Made by a program: the position numbers and the translations under genes
Notes under the pieces: model-generated
What the model saw: only the letters and a program-made list of their open reading frames with translations
What the model was told of the DNA's origin: nothing
Databases searched by the model: none
Assembly: GCF_902167145.1 (NCBI RefSeq)
Contig: NC_050098.1
Location: 85,228,207-85,292,206 of the forward strand
Reading direction: 5' to 3'
DNA length: 64,000 nt
Source of the DNA: Zea mays
Taxonomy: Eukaryota; Streptophyta; Magnoliopsida; Poales; Poaceae
In this document: positions 1 through 11,214 of the stretch, in pieces
How the letters are laid out: the number at the start of each line of letters is the position of its first letter
How positions within the stretch are numbered: position 1 is the first letter of the stretch

Positions 1-930
1 GGAGCATCGCGCTGCGACTTCCCAATTCATGTGGGAAGCCTCGGTCCACACCGGGCGCACGCGGGACGCAACGCCTGCAGCCCCGGTTCGCCTCGGCCAC
101 GAGCACCACCGCCGCGACCGTCGAGCCCACCTCGACGAAAAGGTGCGCCGAGGCTACCACCCCAGGAGTGGGGGATGCTACGACAGCGGGGAGGATCGGA
201 GCCCCTCGCCCGAACCACCCGGTCCCCAAGCTTTCAGCCGGGCCATACGACGGGCGCCGTTCCGTCCCGGTTCCGAACCCCGACTACCATCGCCAAGTAC
301 TCGGGGGAAACAAGGCCGGAACTGTGGCTCGCGGACTACCGGCTGGCCTGCCAGCTAGGTGGAACGGACGATGACAACCTCATCATCCGCAACCTCCCCC
401 TGTTCCTCTCCGACGCCGCCCGAGCCTGGCTGGAGCATCTGCCTCCTGCATAGATCTCCAACTGGGACGACCTGGTCAAAGCATTCGCTGGCAACTTCCA
501 GGGCACATACATGCGCCCTGGGAACTCCTGGGATCTCCGAAGCTGCCGCCAGCAGCCAGGAGAGTCCCTGCGGGACTACATCCGGCGATTCTCGAAGCAG
601 CGCACCGAGCTGCCCAACATCACCGACTCAGATGTCATCGGCGCGTTCCTCGCCGGCACCACTTGCCGTGACCTGGTGAGCAAGCAGGGTCGCAGGGCTC
701 CCACCAGGGCGAGCAAGCTAATGGACATCGCCACCAAGTTCGCCTCTGGCCAGGAGGCGGTCGAGGCCATCTTTCGGAAGGACAAGCAGCCTCAGGGACG
801 TCAGCAGGAAGACGTCCCCAAGGCGTCCACTCAGCGCGGCACGAAGAAGAAGGGCAAGAAGAAGTCGCAAGCGAAACGCGACGCCGCCGACGCAGATCTT
901 GTCGCCGCCGCCGAGCACAGGAACCCCCGG
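1..930 (+). pseudogene. gag: TE1 gag (capsid), broken
   Basis: The reading frame is open from base 1, so the true start may lie left of the window. It has an Arg/Pro-rich N-terminal part, then a retrotransposon gag core around bases 280-700 with typical motifs (ARAWLEHLPP, then GESLRDYIRRFSKQR). A Lys-rich tail (TKKKGKKKSQAK) follows at about 838-880 and probably binds nucleic acid. A TAG at 451-453 interrupts the core and would fit a CAG-to-TAG change. A frameshift near 900-930 separates gag from the protease frame. Gag forms the cytoplasmic virus-like particle that packages element RNA; this copy cannot make a complete protein. Confidence 0.75.
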
Positions 931-2045
931 AAGCCTCCCGGAGGGCCAACCTGTTCGACAAGATGCTCAAGGAGTCGTGCCCCTATCATCAGGGTCCCGT
1001 CAAGCACACCCTTGAGGAGTGCGTCATGCTTCGGCGCTACTTCCACAAGGTCGGGCCCCCGGCGGAAGGTGGAAAAGGCCACGACAACGACAAGAAGGAG
1101 GGCCACAAGGCAGAAGAGTTCCCAGAGGTCCATGACTGCTTCATGATCTACGGTGGGCAAGTGGCGAACACCTCGGCTCGGCACCGCAAGCAAGAGCGCC
1201 GTGAGGTCTGCTCGGTGAAGGTGGCGGTGCCAGTCTACCTAGACTGGTCCGACAAGACCATCACCTTCGACCAAGGCGACCACCCCGACCGCATGCCGAG
1301 CCTAGGGAAGTACCCGCTCGTTGTCGATCCCGTCATCGGCAACGTCAGGCTTACCAAGGTCCTCATGGACGGAGGCAGCAGCCTCAACATCATCGCCGAG
1401 ACCCTCGGGCTCTTGCAGATCGATCTGTCCACGGTCCGAGCCGGTGCGGCGCCCTTTCACGGGATCATTCCCGGGAAGCACGTCCAGCCCCTTGGACAAC
1501 TCGATCTACACGTCTGCTTTGGGACTCCCTCCAACTTCCGAAAGGAAACCCTCACATTCGAGGTGGTCGGGTTCTGAGGAACCTACCACGCAGTGCTAGG
1601 GAGACCATGCTACGCCAAATTCATGGTCGTCCCCAACTACACCTACCTCAAGCTCAAGATGCCGGGCCCCAACGGGGTCATCACCGTTGGATCCACGTAT
1701 CGACACGCGTACGAATGCGACGTGGAGTGCGTGGAGTACGCTGAGGCCCTCGCCGAATCCGAGGCCCTCATCGCTGACCTGGAGAGCCTCTCTAAGGAGG
1801 TGCTAGATGTGAAGCACCACGCCGGCAACTTCGAGCCAGCAGAGGCGGTTAAGTCCGTCCCTCTCGACCCCAACAACGACGCCTCCAAGCAAGTCTGGAT
1901 CGGCTCCAAGCTCGACACCAAATAGGAAGCAGTGCTCGTCGACTTTCTCCACGTGAACGCCGAGGTTTTTGCGTGGAGTCCCTCGGACATGCCTGGCATA
2001 CCGAGGGATGTCGCCGAGCACTCGCTGGATATCCGAGCTTGAGCC
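930..2045 (+). pseudogene. pol: TE1 protease and linker, broken
   Basis: This frame opens with a Cys/His motif (CPYHQG...HTLEEC near 981-1020) and then the aspartic protease core with VLMDGGSSLNII near 1362-1394. The DGGSS form of the active site is usual in Tat elements, where most other gypsy elements have DSGA. A second protease landmark, LGRPCYAKF, lies near 1597-1623. In-frame stops are TGA at 1575-1577, TAG at 1923-1925 and TGA at 2040-2042. The frame itself is continuous from about 930 into RT, so decay here is by point change only. Confidence 0.75.
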
Positions 2046-3128
2046 CAACCGGTAAAGCAGCCTCTGCGCCGATTCGACGAAGAAAAGCGCAGAGCCATAG
2101 ACGAGGAAATCCACAAGCTGATGGCTGCAGGGTTCATCAAAGAGGTATTCCATCCCAAATGGCTAGCCAACCCTGTGCTTGTGAAAAAGAAAGGTGGGAA
2201 ATGGCGGATGTGTGTAGACTACACTGGTCTAAACAAAGCATGTCCGAAGGTTCCCTACCCTCTGCCTCGCATCGATCAAATCGTGTATTCCACTGCTGGG
2301 TGCGAAATCCTGTCATTCCTCGATGCCTACTCTGGGTATCACCAAATCAGGATGAAAGAGTCTGGCCAGCTCGCGACTTCTTTCATCACACCCTTTGGCA
2401 TGTACTGCTATATTACTATGCCATTCGGTTTAAGGAATGCAGGCGCGACATACCAAAGGTGCATCAACCACATGTTTGGAGAGCACATTGGCCGAACGGT
2501 CGAGGCTTACGTCGATGACATCGTAGTCAAGACAAGGAAAGCCTCTGACCTCCTCGCTGACCTTGAAACGACATTCAAGTGTCTCAAGGCGAAAGGCGTA
2601 AAACTCAATCCCGAGAAGTGTGTCTTCGGAGTCCTTCGAGGCATGCTCCTGGGGTTCATCGTCTCCGAGCGGGGCATCGAGGCCAACCCGGAGAAAATCG
2701 CGGCCATCACCAACATGGGGCCTATCAAGGACTTGAAGGGAGTACAGAGGATCATGGGATGCCTTGCGGCTCTGAGCCGCTTCATCTCGCGCCTCGGCGA
2801 AAGAGGCCTACCCCTGTACCGCCTCTTAAGGAAGACCGAGCGCTTCACTTGGACCCCCGAGGCCAAGGAAGCCCTCGGGAACTTAAAGGCGCTCCTTACA
2901 AGCGCGCCCATCCTGCTGCCCCCCACTGCCGGAGAAGCCCTCTTGATCTACATAGCCGCAACCACTCAGGTGGTCAGCGCCGCGATCGTAGTCGAGAGAC
3001 GAGAAGAAGGGCATGCATTGCTTGTCCAGAGGCCGGTCTACTTCATCAGTGAGGTACTGTCCGAGACCAAAATCCGCTACCCGCAAATTTAGAAGCTACT
3101 GTACGCGGTAATTCTGACGCGGCGAAAG
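2046..3128 (+). pseudogene. pol: TE1 reverse transcriptase and RNase H
   Basis: RT palm motifs are readable: KWRMCVDYTGLNKACPK near 2200-2250, FLDAYSGYHQI near 2315-2350, PFGLRNAGATYQR near 2422-2460 and the catalytic YVDD at 2508-2519. A conventional RNase H region follows (near 2935-3125) with the TT..SAA.V pattern and a stop TAG at 3090-3092 inside YPQI-KLLYAV. RT copies element RNA to cDNA in the particle. The catalytic aspartates are present, but the stops on both sides make this copy nonfunctional. Confidence 0.85.
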
Positions 3129-5173
3129 TTGCGACACTACTTCGAGTCTCATCCGGTGACTGTGGTGTCATCCTTCCCCCTGGGGGAGATCATCCAGTGC
3201 CGAGAGGCCTCGGGTAGGGTTGCAAAGTGGGCGGTGGAGATCATGGGCGAGACAATCTCGTTCGCCCCTCGGAAGGCCATCATGTCCCAAGTCTTGGCGG
3301 ACTTCGTGGCTGAATGGGTCGACACCCAGCTTCCAGCAGCTCTGATCCAACCGGAACTCTGGACCATGTTTTTCGACGGGTCGCTAATGAAAACAGGAGC
3401 GGGCGCGAGCTTGCTCTTCATCTCACCCCACGGAAAGCACCTCCGCTATGTGTTGCGCCTCCATTTCCCGGCGTCCAACAACGTGGCCGAGTACGAGGCT
3501 CTGGTTAACGGGTTGTGCATCACCATCGAGCTAGGGGTTCGGTGCCTCGACGCTCGTGGCGACTCGCAGCTTGTCATCGACCAAGTCATGAAGAACTCCC
3601 ATTGCCGCGACCCGAAGATGGAAGCCTACTGCGACGAGGTTCGGCGCCTGGAAGACATGTTCTACGGGCTCGAGCTCAACCACGTCGCCCGACGGTACAA
3701 CGAGACTGCGGACGAGCTGGCTAAAATAGCCTCGGAGCGGACAACGGTCCCCCCGGACGTCTTCTCCCGAGACCTACATCAACCCTCCGTCAAGACCGAC
3801 GACACGCTCGAGCCCGAGAAGGCCTCGGCCATGCCCGAGGTGCCCTCGGCTCAGCCCAAGGCACCCTCGGCCGCCGAGGGTGAGGCACTGCGCGTCGAGG
3901 AAGAGCGGAATGGGGTCACGCCTAATCGAAACTGGCAGACCCCGTACCTGCAATATCTCCACCAAGGAGAGCTACCCCTCGACAGAGCCGAAGCTCGGCG
4001 ACTGGCGCGGCGCGCCAAGTCGTTCGTCTTGCTGGGTGACGAAAAGGAGCTCTACCACCGTAGCCCCTCAGGCATCCTCCAGCGATGCATATCCATCGCC
4101 GAAGGTCAGGAGCTATTGCAAGAAATACACTCAGGGGCTTGCGGTCACCACACAGCGCCTCGAGCCCTCGTTGGAAACGCCTTCCGACAAGGTTTCTACT
4201 GGCCAACCATGGTGGCCGACGCCACTAGGATTGTATGCACCTGCCAAGGGTGTCAATTCTACGCAAGGCAGACGCACCTGCCCGCTCAGGCCCTAGAAAC
4301 AATACCCATCACCTGGCCTTTCGCTGTGTGGGGTCTAGACCTCGTCGGTCCCTTGCAGAAGGCACCCGGGGGCTTCACGCAGCTGCTACTCGCTATCGAC
4401 AAATTCTCCAAGTGGATTGAGGTCCGACCCCTAAACAGCATCAGGTCCAAGCAAGCGGTGGCATTCTTCACCAACATCGTCCATCGCTTTGGGGTCCCGA
4501 ACTCCATCATCACCGACAACGGCACCCAGTTCACTGGCAGGAAGTTCCTGGACTTCTGCGAGGACCACCACATCCGGGTGGACTGGGCCGCCGTAGCTCA
4601 TCCCATGAAGAATGGGCAGGTAGAGCGTGCCAACAGCATGATTCTACAGGGACTCAAGCCGAGGATCTACAACGACCTCAACAAGTTCGGCAGGCGATGG
4701 ATGAAGGAACTCCCCTCGGTGGTCTGGAATCTAAGGACGGCGCCAAGCCGAGCCACGGGCTTCACGCCGTTTTTTCTAGTCTATGGGGCCGAGGCTATCT
4801 TGCCCACAGACTTAGAATACGGTTCCCGAGGACGAGGGCGTACGACGACCGAAGCAACCAGACCAGCCGAGAAGACTCACTGGACCAGCTGGAAGAGGCT
4901 CGGGACATGGCCTTACTTCACTCGGCACGGTATCAGCAGTCTCTGCGACGCTACCACGCCCGAGGGGTTCGGTCCCGAGACCTCCAGGTGGGCGACTTGG
5001 TGCTTCGGTTACGACAAGACGCCTGAGGGCGCCACAAGCTCACTCCTCCCTGGGAAGGGCCATTCATCATCGCCGAGATTTTGAAGCCCGGAACATACAA
5101 GCTGGCCAACAGTCAAGGCGAGGTCTACAACAACGCTTGGAACATCCGACAGCTACGTCGCTTTTACCCTTAA
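3129..5173 (+). pseudogene. pol: TE1 second (archaeal-type) RNase H and integrase
   Basis: After the conventional RNase H comes a second one starting near 3360 (MFFDGS, then AEYEALVNGL, GDSQLVIDQV, NETADELAKIAS). This acquired RNase H is a known mark of the Tat lineage. Integrase follows with a zinc-binding segment (HSGACGHH...CTCQGC near 4130-4250) and a catalytic triad: Asp codon at 4338-4340, Asp at 4515-4517 and Glu at 4623-4625. The last two are separated by 35 residues, the usual D,D35E spacing. A one-base frameshift lies near 4815. The C-terminal part continues in the next frame, is cut by TGA at 5024-5026 and ends at TAA 5171-5173 (QLRRFYP). No chromodomain follows, as expected for a Tat element. 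Confidence 0.85.
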
Positions 5174-5638
5174 GATGCTTTCAAGTCATGCATATGCCTC
5201 GTCCATACACAAATAGAGTCTAACCGTCAAGGAAGGGTCAGCCTTGCCTCGGCAAAGCCTGACCCTCCCTCGGGGGCTAGAAGGGGGGAACCCCCTCTGC
5301 GTCAAAATTTTCCTCAGAAAAAGTCCTACCAAAACGACCTTCGTGATTTCCCGGCTATATTAGTAACAGAACCCCACAAAACGAATAAGAGCGCATGCAA
5401 GCGGCAAGGCCGACCGAGCCGAGGGACTCCTACGCCTCCGGGATAAGGACACCTCACTCGTCACCTTTCGCGAAAAAATAACTCTTACTCGGATAAGCGA
5501 TTCTTCTACTGACAAACAAGTCCGGAAACTCGAAACGGGAGGAAAAGAAACACAGCTTTATAACACAACGACAAAGTGTTCAGGCCTCGGCGGCCGCGAA
5601 AGACACACACATGTTCAAAACAAACTGCTCCGGTAGAA
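5174..5638. other. TE1 spacer between pol and antisense gene
   Basis: This stretch lies between the pol stop and the stop of the antisense gene. It contains a GC-rich part (CCTCGGGGGCTAG near 5268), short AT-rich parts and no convincing ORF. The two genes converge here, so 3' ends or poly(A) signals for both transcripts would be expected, but I cannot place them with confidence. Confidence 0.5.
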
Positions 5639-8600
5639 TCAGGCATCGCCCGAGGGATGAGCTGCACCCTCGGCTTCGTCTCCACCCACAGCGCCGTTTC
5701 CACCCTCGGCGAGATCCGCCCCGGCCTCGGACGGCGGCGCAAGCGGAAGGATTTCCACCTCGAAGGAGGACGCCAGCACCGTGCTTGGGCCCGCGGCGGC
5801 CGCGTCAAGCCTCTGAACTTCGGCCAGGGTAGCTTCATCTTCGTCAAGAAGACAATACCCCTCGCTGACCCGCTCCAGATCCACATCGTAGTGGGAAGCG
5901 AGCACGGTGAAGGCCCGCCTAACGCCGTGATGCAGTGCCTCACGGAGTCTGCCGCGCGCGTGGTCACCCAAGGCCTGGAGGCGACTCTTGGGGGAGCTTC
6001 CCGAGGGGACGTCGTCAAGACCAAAGACCCGGCAGAAGGCCGAGATAGCTTTGGACATGGCCACGCGGTCGGCCTCCTTCTGCTCAGCCGCCTGGGCAAG
6101 TGCCTTGGCGGACTCGTTGAGGCCAGACTCGAACTCTGCAAACAGCCAAAGCAGAATTCTTCAAACACGAGTTGAAGAATGAAGCCGAATCAAAATCTCA
6201 AAATAGCTAAGACATACCTTCAGCCCGGGCACGCTGCTCCGAGGCTGCGGCTTGGGCGGACTGAGCAGACCCGACGGCCACGGCCAGGTCCGCCTCAAGG
6301 ACTCCGGCCCGAGCAGACGCCTCGGCTAGCTGGCCTCCAAGGGCCTCAGCCCGGCTTTCAGCCTCGGCGGCCCGGCTCCGAGATTGGTCCCGCTCACCGA
6401 TGACCTGGCCAAGCTCCAACTGCCGCCGTTGCGCCTCTGCGCGTGCCGCCGCTGCCTCTGCCCCCTGCTCGTCACAGAGCAACCGAAGGTCCGCCGCCTC
6501 GGCGCCCCGTTGGGAGAGGCGCTCAGTAGCCTCGGCAAGCGCGACCCTCAGGAACCGCAGCGAACCCCAGACGTCGGCCTCACGGCGGATGAACGACGAC
6601 TTGGCGGTACTTAGATCTTTCAAATCCTATGGAAAAGAAGCAGGGCGTCACAAAGAGTGCCCTGGTCACGTGAAAGGTATGCCTGAAATCCTTACCTCGA
6701 GGATCCTAGGAACGTTCCTGGAAAGGACCTCCATGGTCGACCGAAGCGACCCCATCGCTGTCTCGGCACACTCACGGAGCTCGTCCCGAGACTGCACCTC
6801 CCGTACATCGTCAAGGACGAAGAGGGGCTTCGAGGCACCACGGCTCCAGAACCGGAGCGCCTCCCCACACCGCTCATTGGGATCGCGCCGCGTGAGGATG
6901 AGGTCGCCGCTCCCCACGACGGGCCACGGTTCTGCGCCCCTCTCCTCCAAGGCGTCAGGACCCCCTACAGTCGGCGCATCAGGTACCTCCTCGGCTAAGG
7001 GGGGAGGTTTCTGATCACCGACCTCGAGTAGCGATGCCTCAGCCATCTCAGCATCGGCGACGACGGGTGGCTCCACGAGCAAAACGGCAACAGCCTCGGC
7101 AGAAGCTGGTGCTGGCACCGGCAACACGTCAGGTGGGCCCAAAGCCGCGGTCGCGCCAGCATTCTCCCCCGGCACGATGGTCGCCTTGACGGAGGGGTCA
7201 GCATGTGGAGCACGCCCCACGGCAACTCGGGCCGCCTGAGCCCCCCGCTTTGGGGCATCTTGTGAGGAGGCTAGCCGGCCGGCGTGGCCCGGTGCTGCAC
7301 TGGCTGCAGAAGCCGGCGCCGTCTTGAGGACCTTCCGGGGAGCCAGACCGGTCGAGCCATGCCTCCGTTTGCTGGGAGGAAAAGGAAAGGTAGGATCAGG
7401 ACACATGAAGAAGGAGCCGGGACAGAGGTATCCTCAGATACTTACCCACTCCGGACCAAGGCCAATCGTGCCTGCGGGGAGGCCCCTCGGGCCTCGGCCC
7501 CCACAAGCGCCGCCAAGGTTTGCCCCGCTGCCGGCTTTGGCACCATCCCCGCCTCGGGCGCCCGGGGCGCCGAAGGGACGGTCTACCCAGGCGCAGTCAC
7601 GACGACCTGAGGACCAACCTCCTATGCGGCCGGCACGGGCGACTGCTCTTGGGGGACAGGCGGGTTGGCCTGACTCCCCGGGGTCACCTCAACTACCTCG
7701 GCCAAGGGGTCAAGCACCCCCTCGGCCTGCCCATGTTCTTCGGACCGGGACCCTAATGTCCCGGCCCAGGATACCGACGGCGCCAGCCCACTCGGGGGCT
7801 GGCTCGATGACCCCTTGCCCAGCCTCAGATCCGGGCTGAGGCCAAGGCGGGCCACCATGTCGTCGTCTTCGTCATCATCATCGTTGTCGTCGTCGTCGTC
7901 AGGCATCTCCGGTGATGGCTCCCTCGGAAGCCCGTCCCTCTCCTGCTTCCGATGACACCTCTCCAAGGCATTCCGAGCCCGCATCTGCTCGCGAGCCCGA
8001 GCCTTTTTCGCGTCCTTCTTCTCCTTCTTCCTCTCCGCGGCGACCCTTCGTGCGGCTCGGTCCACCGCGTCCTCCGGGACCGGTGGCAGAGAAGGCTTGT
8101 GAAACCCCAACTCCTGGAGACGGACAGAAATCTTGGCTGTGAGAACCAAGGGCAATCTGACACAAGAAAGAAGAAGGAGCGGACACTCACCAGGGATATG
8201 CACCCACGCTCCGGACGCATCGAGGGCTGGGTAAGGGCGCCGGCGTCTAGCCTCCCTACAGTGCCGGCTACCCACCTGTGGAGGTCATCGGCGGGGAGGG
8301 GGACCGAGGACATCTGTGAACCCCCCAAGTTGACCCCCGGTGTCATCTCCGAAAGCAGCAGCCGCTGCTCCGTCAAGGGGAGCACCCTCCAGCGATGGAT
8401 GGCGACAACCACCCCCGCGGCGGTGAGCCCTCCGTCTCGTAGCTCCTGGAAGGCCTCCAAAAGGGGCTGGAGATTCTTCTGTCTCTTGCGCGGGGCCCCA
8501 TAGAGCCTGTTGCTGCCGGCGGCAGTCACCACTCATTGAGAAAACGACGGGAGCCTCCCATCGTCGTTCTGGAGGTAAAACCACCAGCGCTGCAAGCCCT

Positions 8601-9103
8601 TGTTCGAAGACACAAGGATGGCGGGGATGTACGGTTGCGCACGCGCCTGCCTCAACTGGAGGATGCAGCCACACCACCATGCGGACTCTCTTTTCCCCCG
8701 TCGTCGAGGCAAAAGGCTCCGCGGAGAAGAGATGGGTCCACATATCCCAGTGGGGGTCAATCCCCAAAAATCCTTCGCAAACCGCCGCGAAGATGGTTGC
8801 TTGCGCGATAGAATTGGGGTTGAGATTGTGCAGCTCCACCCCGTAGAAATACAAAATCGCCCGCATGAAACGGCTTGCTGGCACTCCGAACCCCCGCTCA
8901 TGGAAAGAGACGAAACTCAGCACATACCTCGACGGCGGGGACGGGGCGGCTTCGCTCGGAGGGACCATCCACTCCGGCTACGGGTCACCGGAGAGGGGAC
9001 GAAGCAAGCCATCGGCAACAAGGGCCTCCAGATTGTCTGCCTTGATGGTGGAGAAAGGCCACGGGTCGCGCGGCGGAACGACGGTTACCCGGTCGGCCAT
9101 CAC
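5639..9103 (-). pseudogene. TE1 antisense multi-exon gene (putative gypsy type transposon domain)
   Basis: On the minus strand an ATG at 9103 opens a protein whose first part (FVSFHERGFGVPASRF, VELHNLNPNSIAQA, then RNDDGRLP-like text) matches my memory of the grass Transposase_28 / 'putative gypsy type transposon' family (PF04195). Further coding blocks lie at about 8532-8190, 8136-7622 (very acidic, poly-Asp near 7870-7900), 7406-6697, 6620-6222 (Ala/Glu-rich coiled coil) and 6136-5639 (stop at 5639). Splice-like borders occur at GTGAGT (8190-8185), GTAAGG near 6696 and a TTTGCAG acceptor near 6137. A TAG at 8978-8980, a frameshift near 8700-8900 and a TGA at 8533-8535 break this copy. The function of the protein in Tat elements is not established. 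Exon limits are inferred. Confidence 0.7.
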
Positions 9104-9224
9104 CAAGCGAAGGGGGTGGCGGCGGAGTAGACAAGGTGCGCGGTTTTCTTTCTCTGGCTATTCCCTCAGGTTGCGGAAACCAAAGCAGGAGGCGAGCAGC
9201 AGAGTAAAAAACCACCACCGGTCC

Positions 9225-9250
9225 CTCTTCCGAATATATAAAGGCCTGGG
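9225..9250 (-). promoter_or_regulatory. Candidate TATA box for the TE1 antisense gene
   Basis: CTTTATATATTC reads on the minus strand at about 9232-9243, some 130 bases upstream of the antisense ATG at 9103. This is a sensible distance for a start site near 9205 with a short 5' leader. The motif is partly symmetrical and could equally serve the + strand, so direction is inferred from the neighbouring gene. Confidence 0.35.
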
Positions 9251-9590
9251 CAAGACCCATTCAACACTTCGCCCGAACCCGCCGCGAAATTCAAAACTCG
9301 AAGGCGAAACGCCCGTTCCTCGAACGGCTCACGCAACGGCTGCCCCGCAAACCACTCGTCCCGTCGCATTAACTCTGCGGCAGGGCAGGCGACACCTTTG
9401 GTAGGCGAAGCGGGCGACGCTTCACCTCCGCCATGATGACCGCGTCAAAAAAGGTGCGCCACGTCGTTCAATTTCGTATCCTTTTCCTCTTCCCCTTTCT
9501 CTCTCTTGCTACAGGGACTGGGAAAGAGGATACTCCGAAAGGGATCCTTCACTGCGAAGGAAGCGGGTCCCGAGCCCTCCTACTGATCAG

Positions 9591-9800
9591 AGGTTCGAAG
9601 GCTGGCCCCTCGGAAGGGTTCGACAGCCGCCTCAAAGCACTCGGGCTCCGCGCCCACTACTGGTTAGAGGTTCGAAGGCTGGCCCCTCGGAAGGGTTTGA
9701 TAGCCGCATCAGGCCGCTCGGGCTTCGCGCCCACTACTGATCAGGGGTTCAAAGGCTGGCCCCCCCGAAGGGTTTGACAGCCGCCTCAGAACACGCAGAG
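9591..9800. repeat. 77-bp tandem repeat, about 2.7 copies, TE1 3' untranslated region
   Basis: Units start at 9591, 9668 and 9745, exactly 77 bases apart. Each contains GGTTCGAAGGCTGGCCCC-like text followed by GAAGGGTTTGACAGCCGC and CGCGCCCACTACTG. The third copy fades after about 50 bases. Tandem repeats in the region before the 3' LTR are known for Tat/Ogre elements. Confidence 0.85.
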
Positions 9801-10399
9801 CGAGGGATGATTCTGGGTACGTCCGATAAATGGTCAAGGCTCAGGCTACGCTCCCGAGGTACCCTAGGACGTTTCCGAGACCAGCAGGAGCGATTCTGTA
9901 ACGGAATCCCATCAGAGGGAGGCATCGAGCCCTTAGACCCTATCAAACGGGACCAGGTCCGGCAAATCACCTGCAGGTACTTTTGGAGCGTGCCTCTGGC
10001 CCACTAGCCGACCCTTATCGAACGGGGCACGGGCGTCCACTCGGATCACCCGTTAGCAACTCACTAGAGACACCATGTTCGGCGCCCTCCGAGGGCAACA
10101 TGGCGCTTCCCCCCCTCCTTGCGGAAAGGCGACAAAGGGGTGTATGAAAAAAGCCGAGTCAGTCATTGACCATCCTCTCGCCCTGTGCAGAGGCTCGGGG
10201 GCTGCTCTCGCAAACCCGGCTCCGGCCAAACCGTTGACAGCGTCAACATACCAGCCCGAGAACTCGGAAACTGACTATGCACCCGGGCTATGACCAGTTC
10301 GCATGAGGGAACAACCAGACCGGCCGAGGCATCACGAAAGGCACTAAGACCTCGGAGGAGTCAAACCACTCCTTCGAGGCCTCGGGGGCAACACCCGGC
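9801..10399. other. TE1 3' tail without genes
   Basis: GC-rich noncoding DNA between the tandem repeats and the LTR inserted at 10400. It contains two CTCGGGGGC blocks (near 10196 and 10381), resembling the sequence that precedes the 3' LTR in RIRE2-like elements. The TE1 LTR itself is not seen here; if it survives, it should lie beyond the nested insertions. Confidence 0.5.
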
Positions 10400-11214
10400 T
10401 GTAACACCCCAGGTGTTACGAAGGGCTGGCTTCCTAATAACACATATACCTCTTATCACATGTGGTTAAAACTTGGAGGAGAGGGAGCACTTAAGACCTT
10501 GGAAGCATGAGTGAGTTAAGGAATTCCAGGGACCAAGGTAATACCCAAGCTTTAGGCAATGATCACCTAGGGCAAGGGAGGATTGAACCTTGGGCCCTCT
10601 CTCTTGAAGCCTTTAGTTGAGAGAAAGATTAGGCAAATGCACATTCCATGATTTAAACCCTTAACCAAAGTTTAAGAGTACCAAAATGTTTACAAAAGAC
10701 AGCAAAGGAACTTTACAAAATGACCCCTAAAGGACCCCTAAATCAGCCCCAAGTGGAGAACACTATGGAATCACCCCATTCCCTCTAAGTCCCAAAATCA
10801 GCCCTAATCTAGAGATAAGGGGTGTTCACCTAGCTAATGACACCAAAACCCTAGGGTCTAAATAACAAAAAGGAGCCAAATTATCTAAGGAACCCCCTGG
10901 AAGAGTTTGAACCCAAGCCAAGACCGTTTGACACGGGTTGGCACCTATTTTGTCTGGGTTGAACAGTGCAGACAGACAAGACTTGGCGCCACCATATCTT
11001 CTAAACCAGACCCGATCTTCCCTTGGAACTTACATGAACTAGGTAGCCCTAGGTGCAGGGAAGAAATCTTACATAAGCCATAAGGCGAGATTCGCACGCT
11101 TGGCAACGGCCACGTGTTCGACGCGCTCTGGACTCGCCAGAGCACGCCCGACGCGCGCCCCGCGTGCCCCGCATCGTGCCAAAGACCAGCCAGCGCCATG
11201 GCCCACGCCCGCGC

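Larger units (their letters stand above)
1..10399 (+). mobile_element. TE1: decayed Tat-lineage Ty3/gypsy element, partial
   Basis: Order on the + strand is gag, protease, RT, RNase H, a second archaeal-type RNase H, integrase, then an antisense gene, tandem repeats and a 3' tail. The extra RNase H and the antisense gene before the 3' LTR are established marks of the Tat lineage (RIRE2, Grande, Cinful). Neither LTR is visible: the left end is off the window, and the right end is interrupted at 10400 by the TG of another LTR, just after a GC-rich stretch (CCTCGGGGGC) of the kind found near the 3' LTR border of such elements. Gag-pol carries six in-frame stops and at least two frameshifts, so this copy is dead. 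Coding parts are GC-rich, unlike the AT-rich TE4 and LTR-B DNA. Confidence 0.85.

Noticed and set aside
8139..8190. 52-54-base intron in the antisense gene as a firm call
   Set aside because: The donor is good but the length is below the usual plant minimum, and reading through is possible in one frame. Left as a tentative exon border.
9433..9777. 114-codon ORF across the 77-bp repeats
   Set aside because: Its translation simply repeats with the tandem unit and does not resemble a protein; the repeat explains the open frame.
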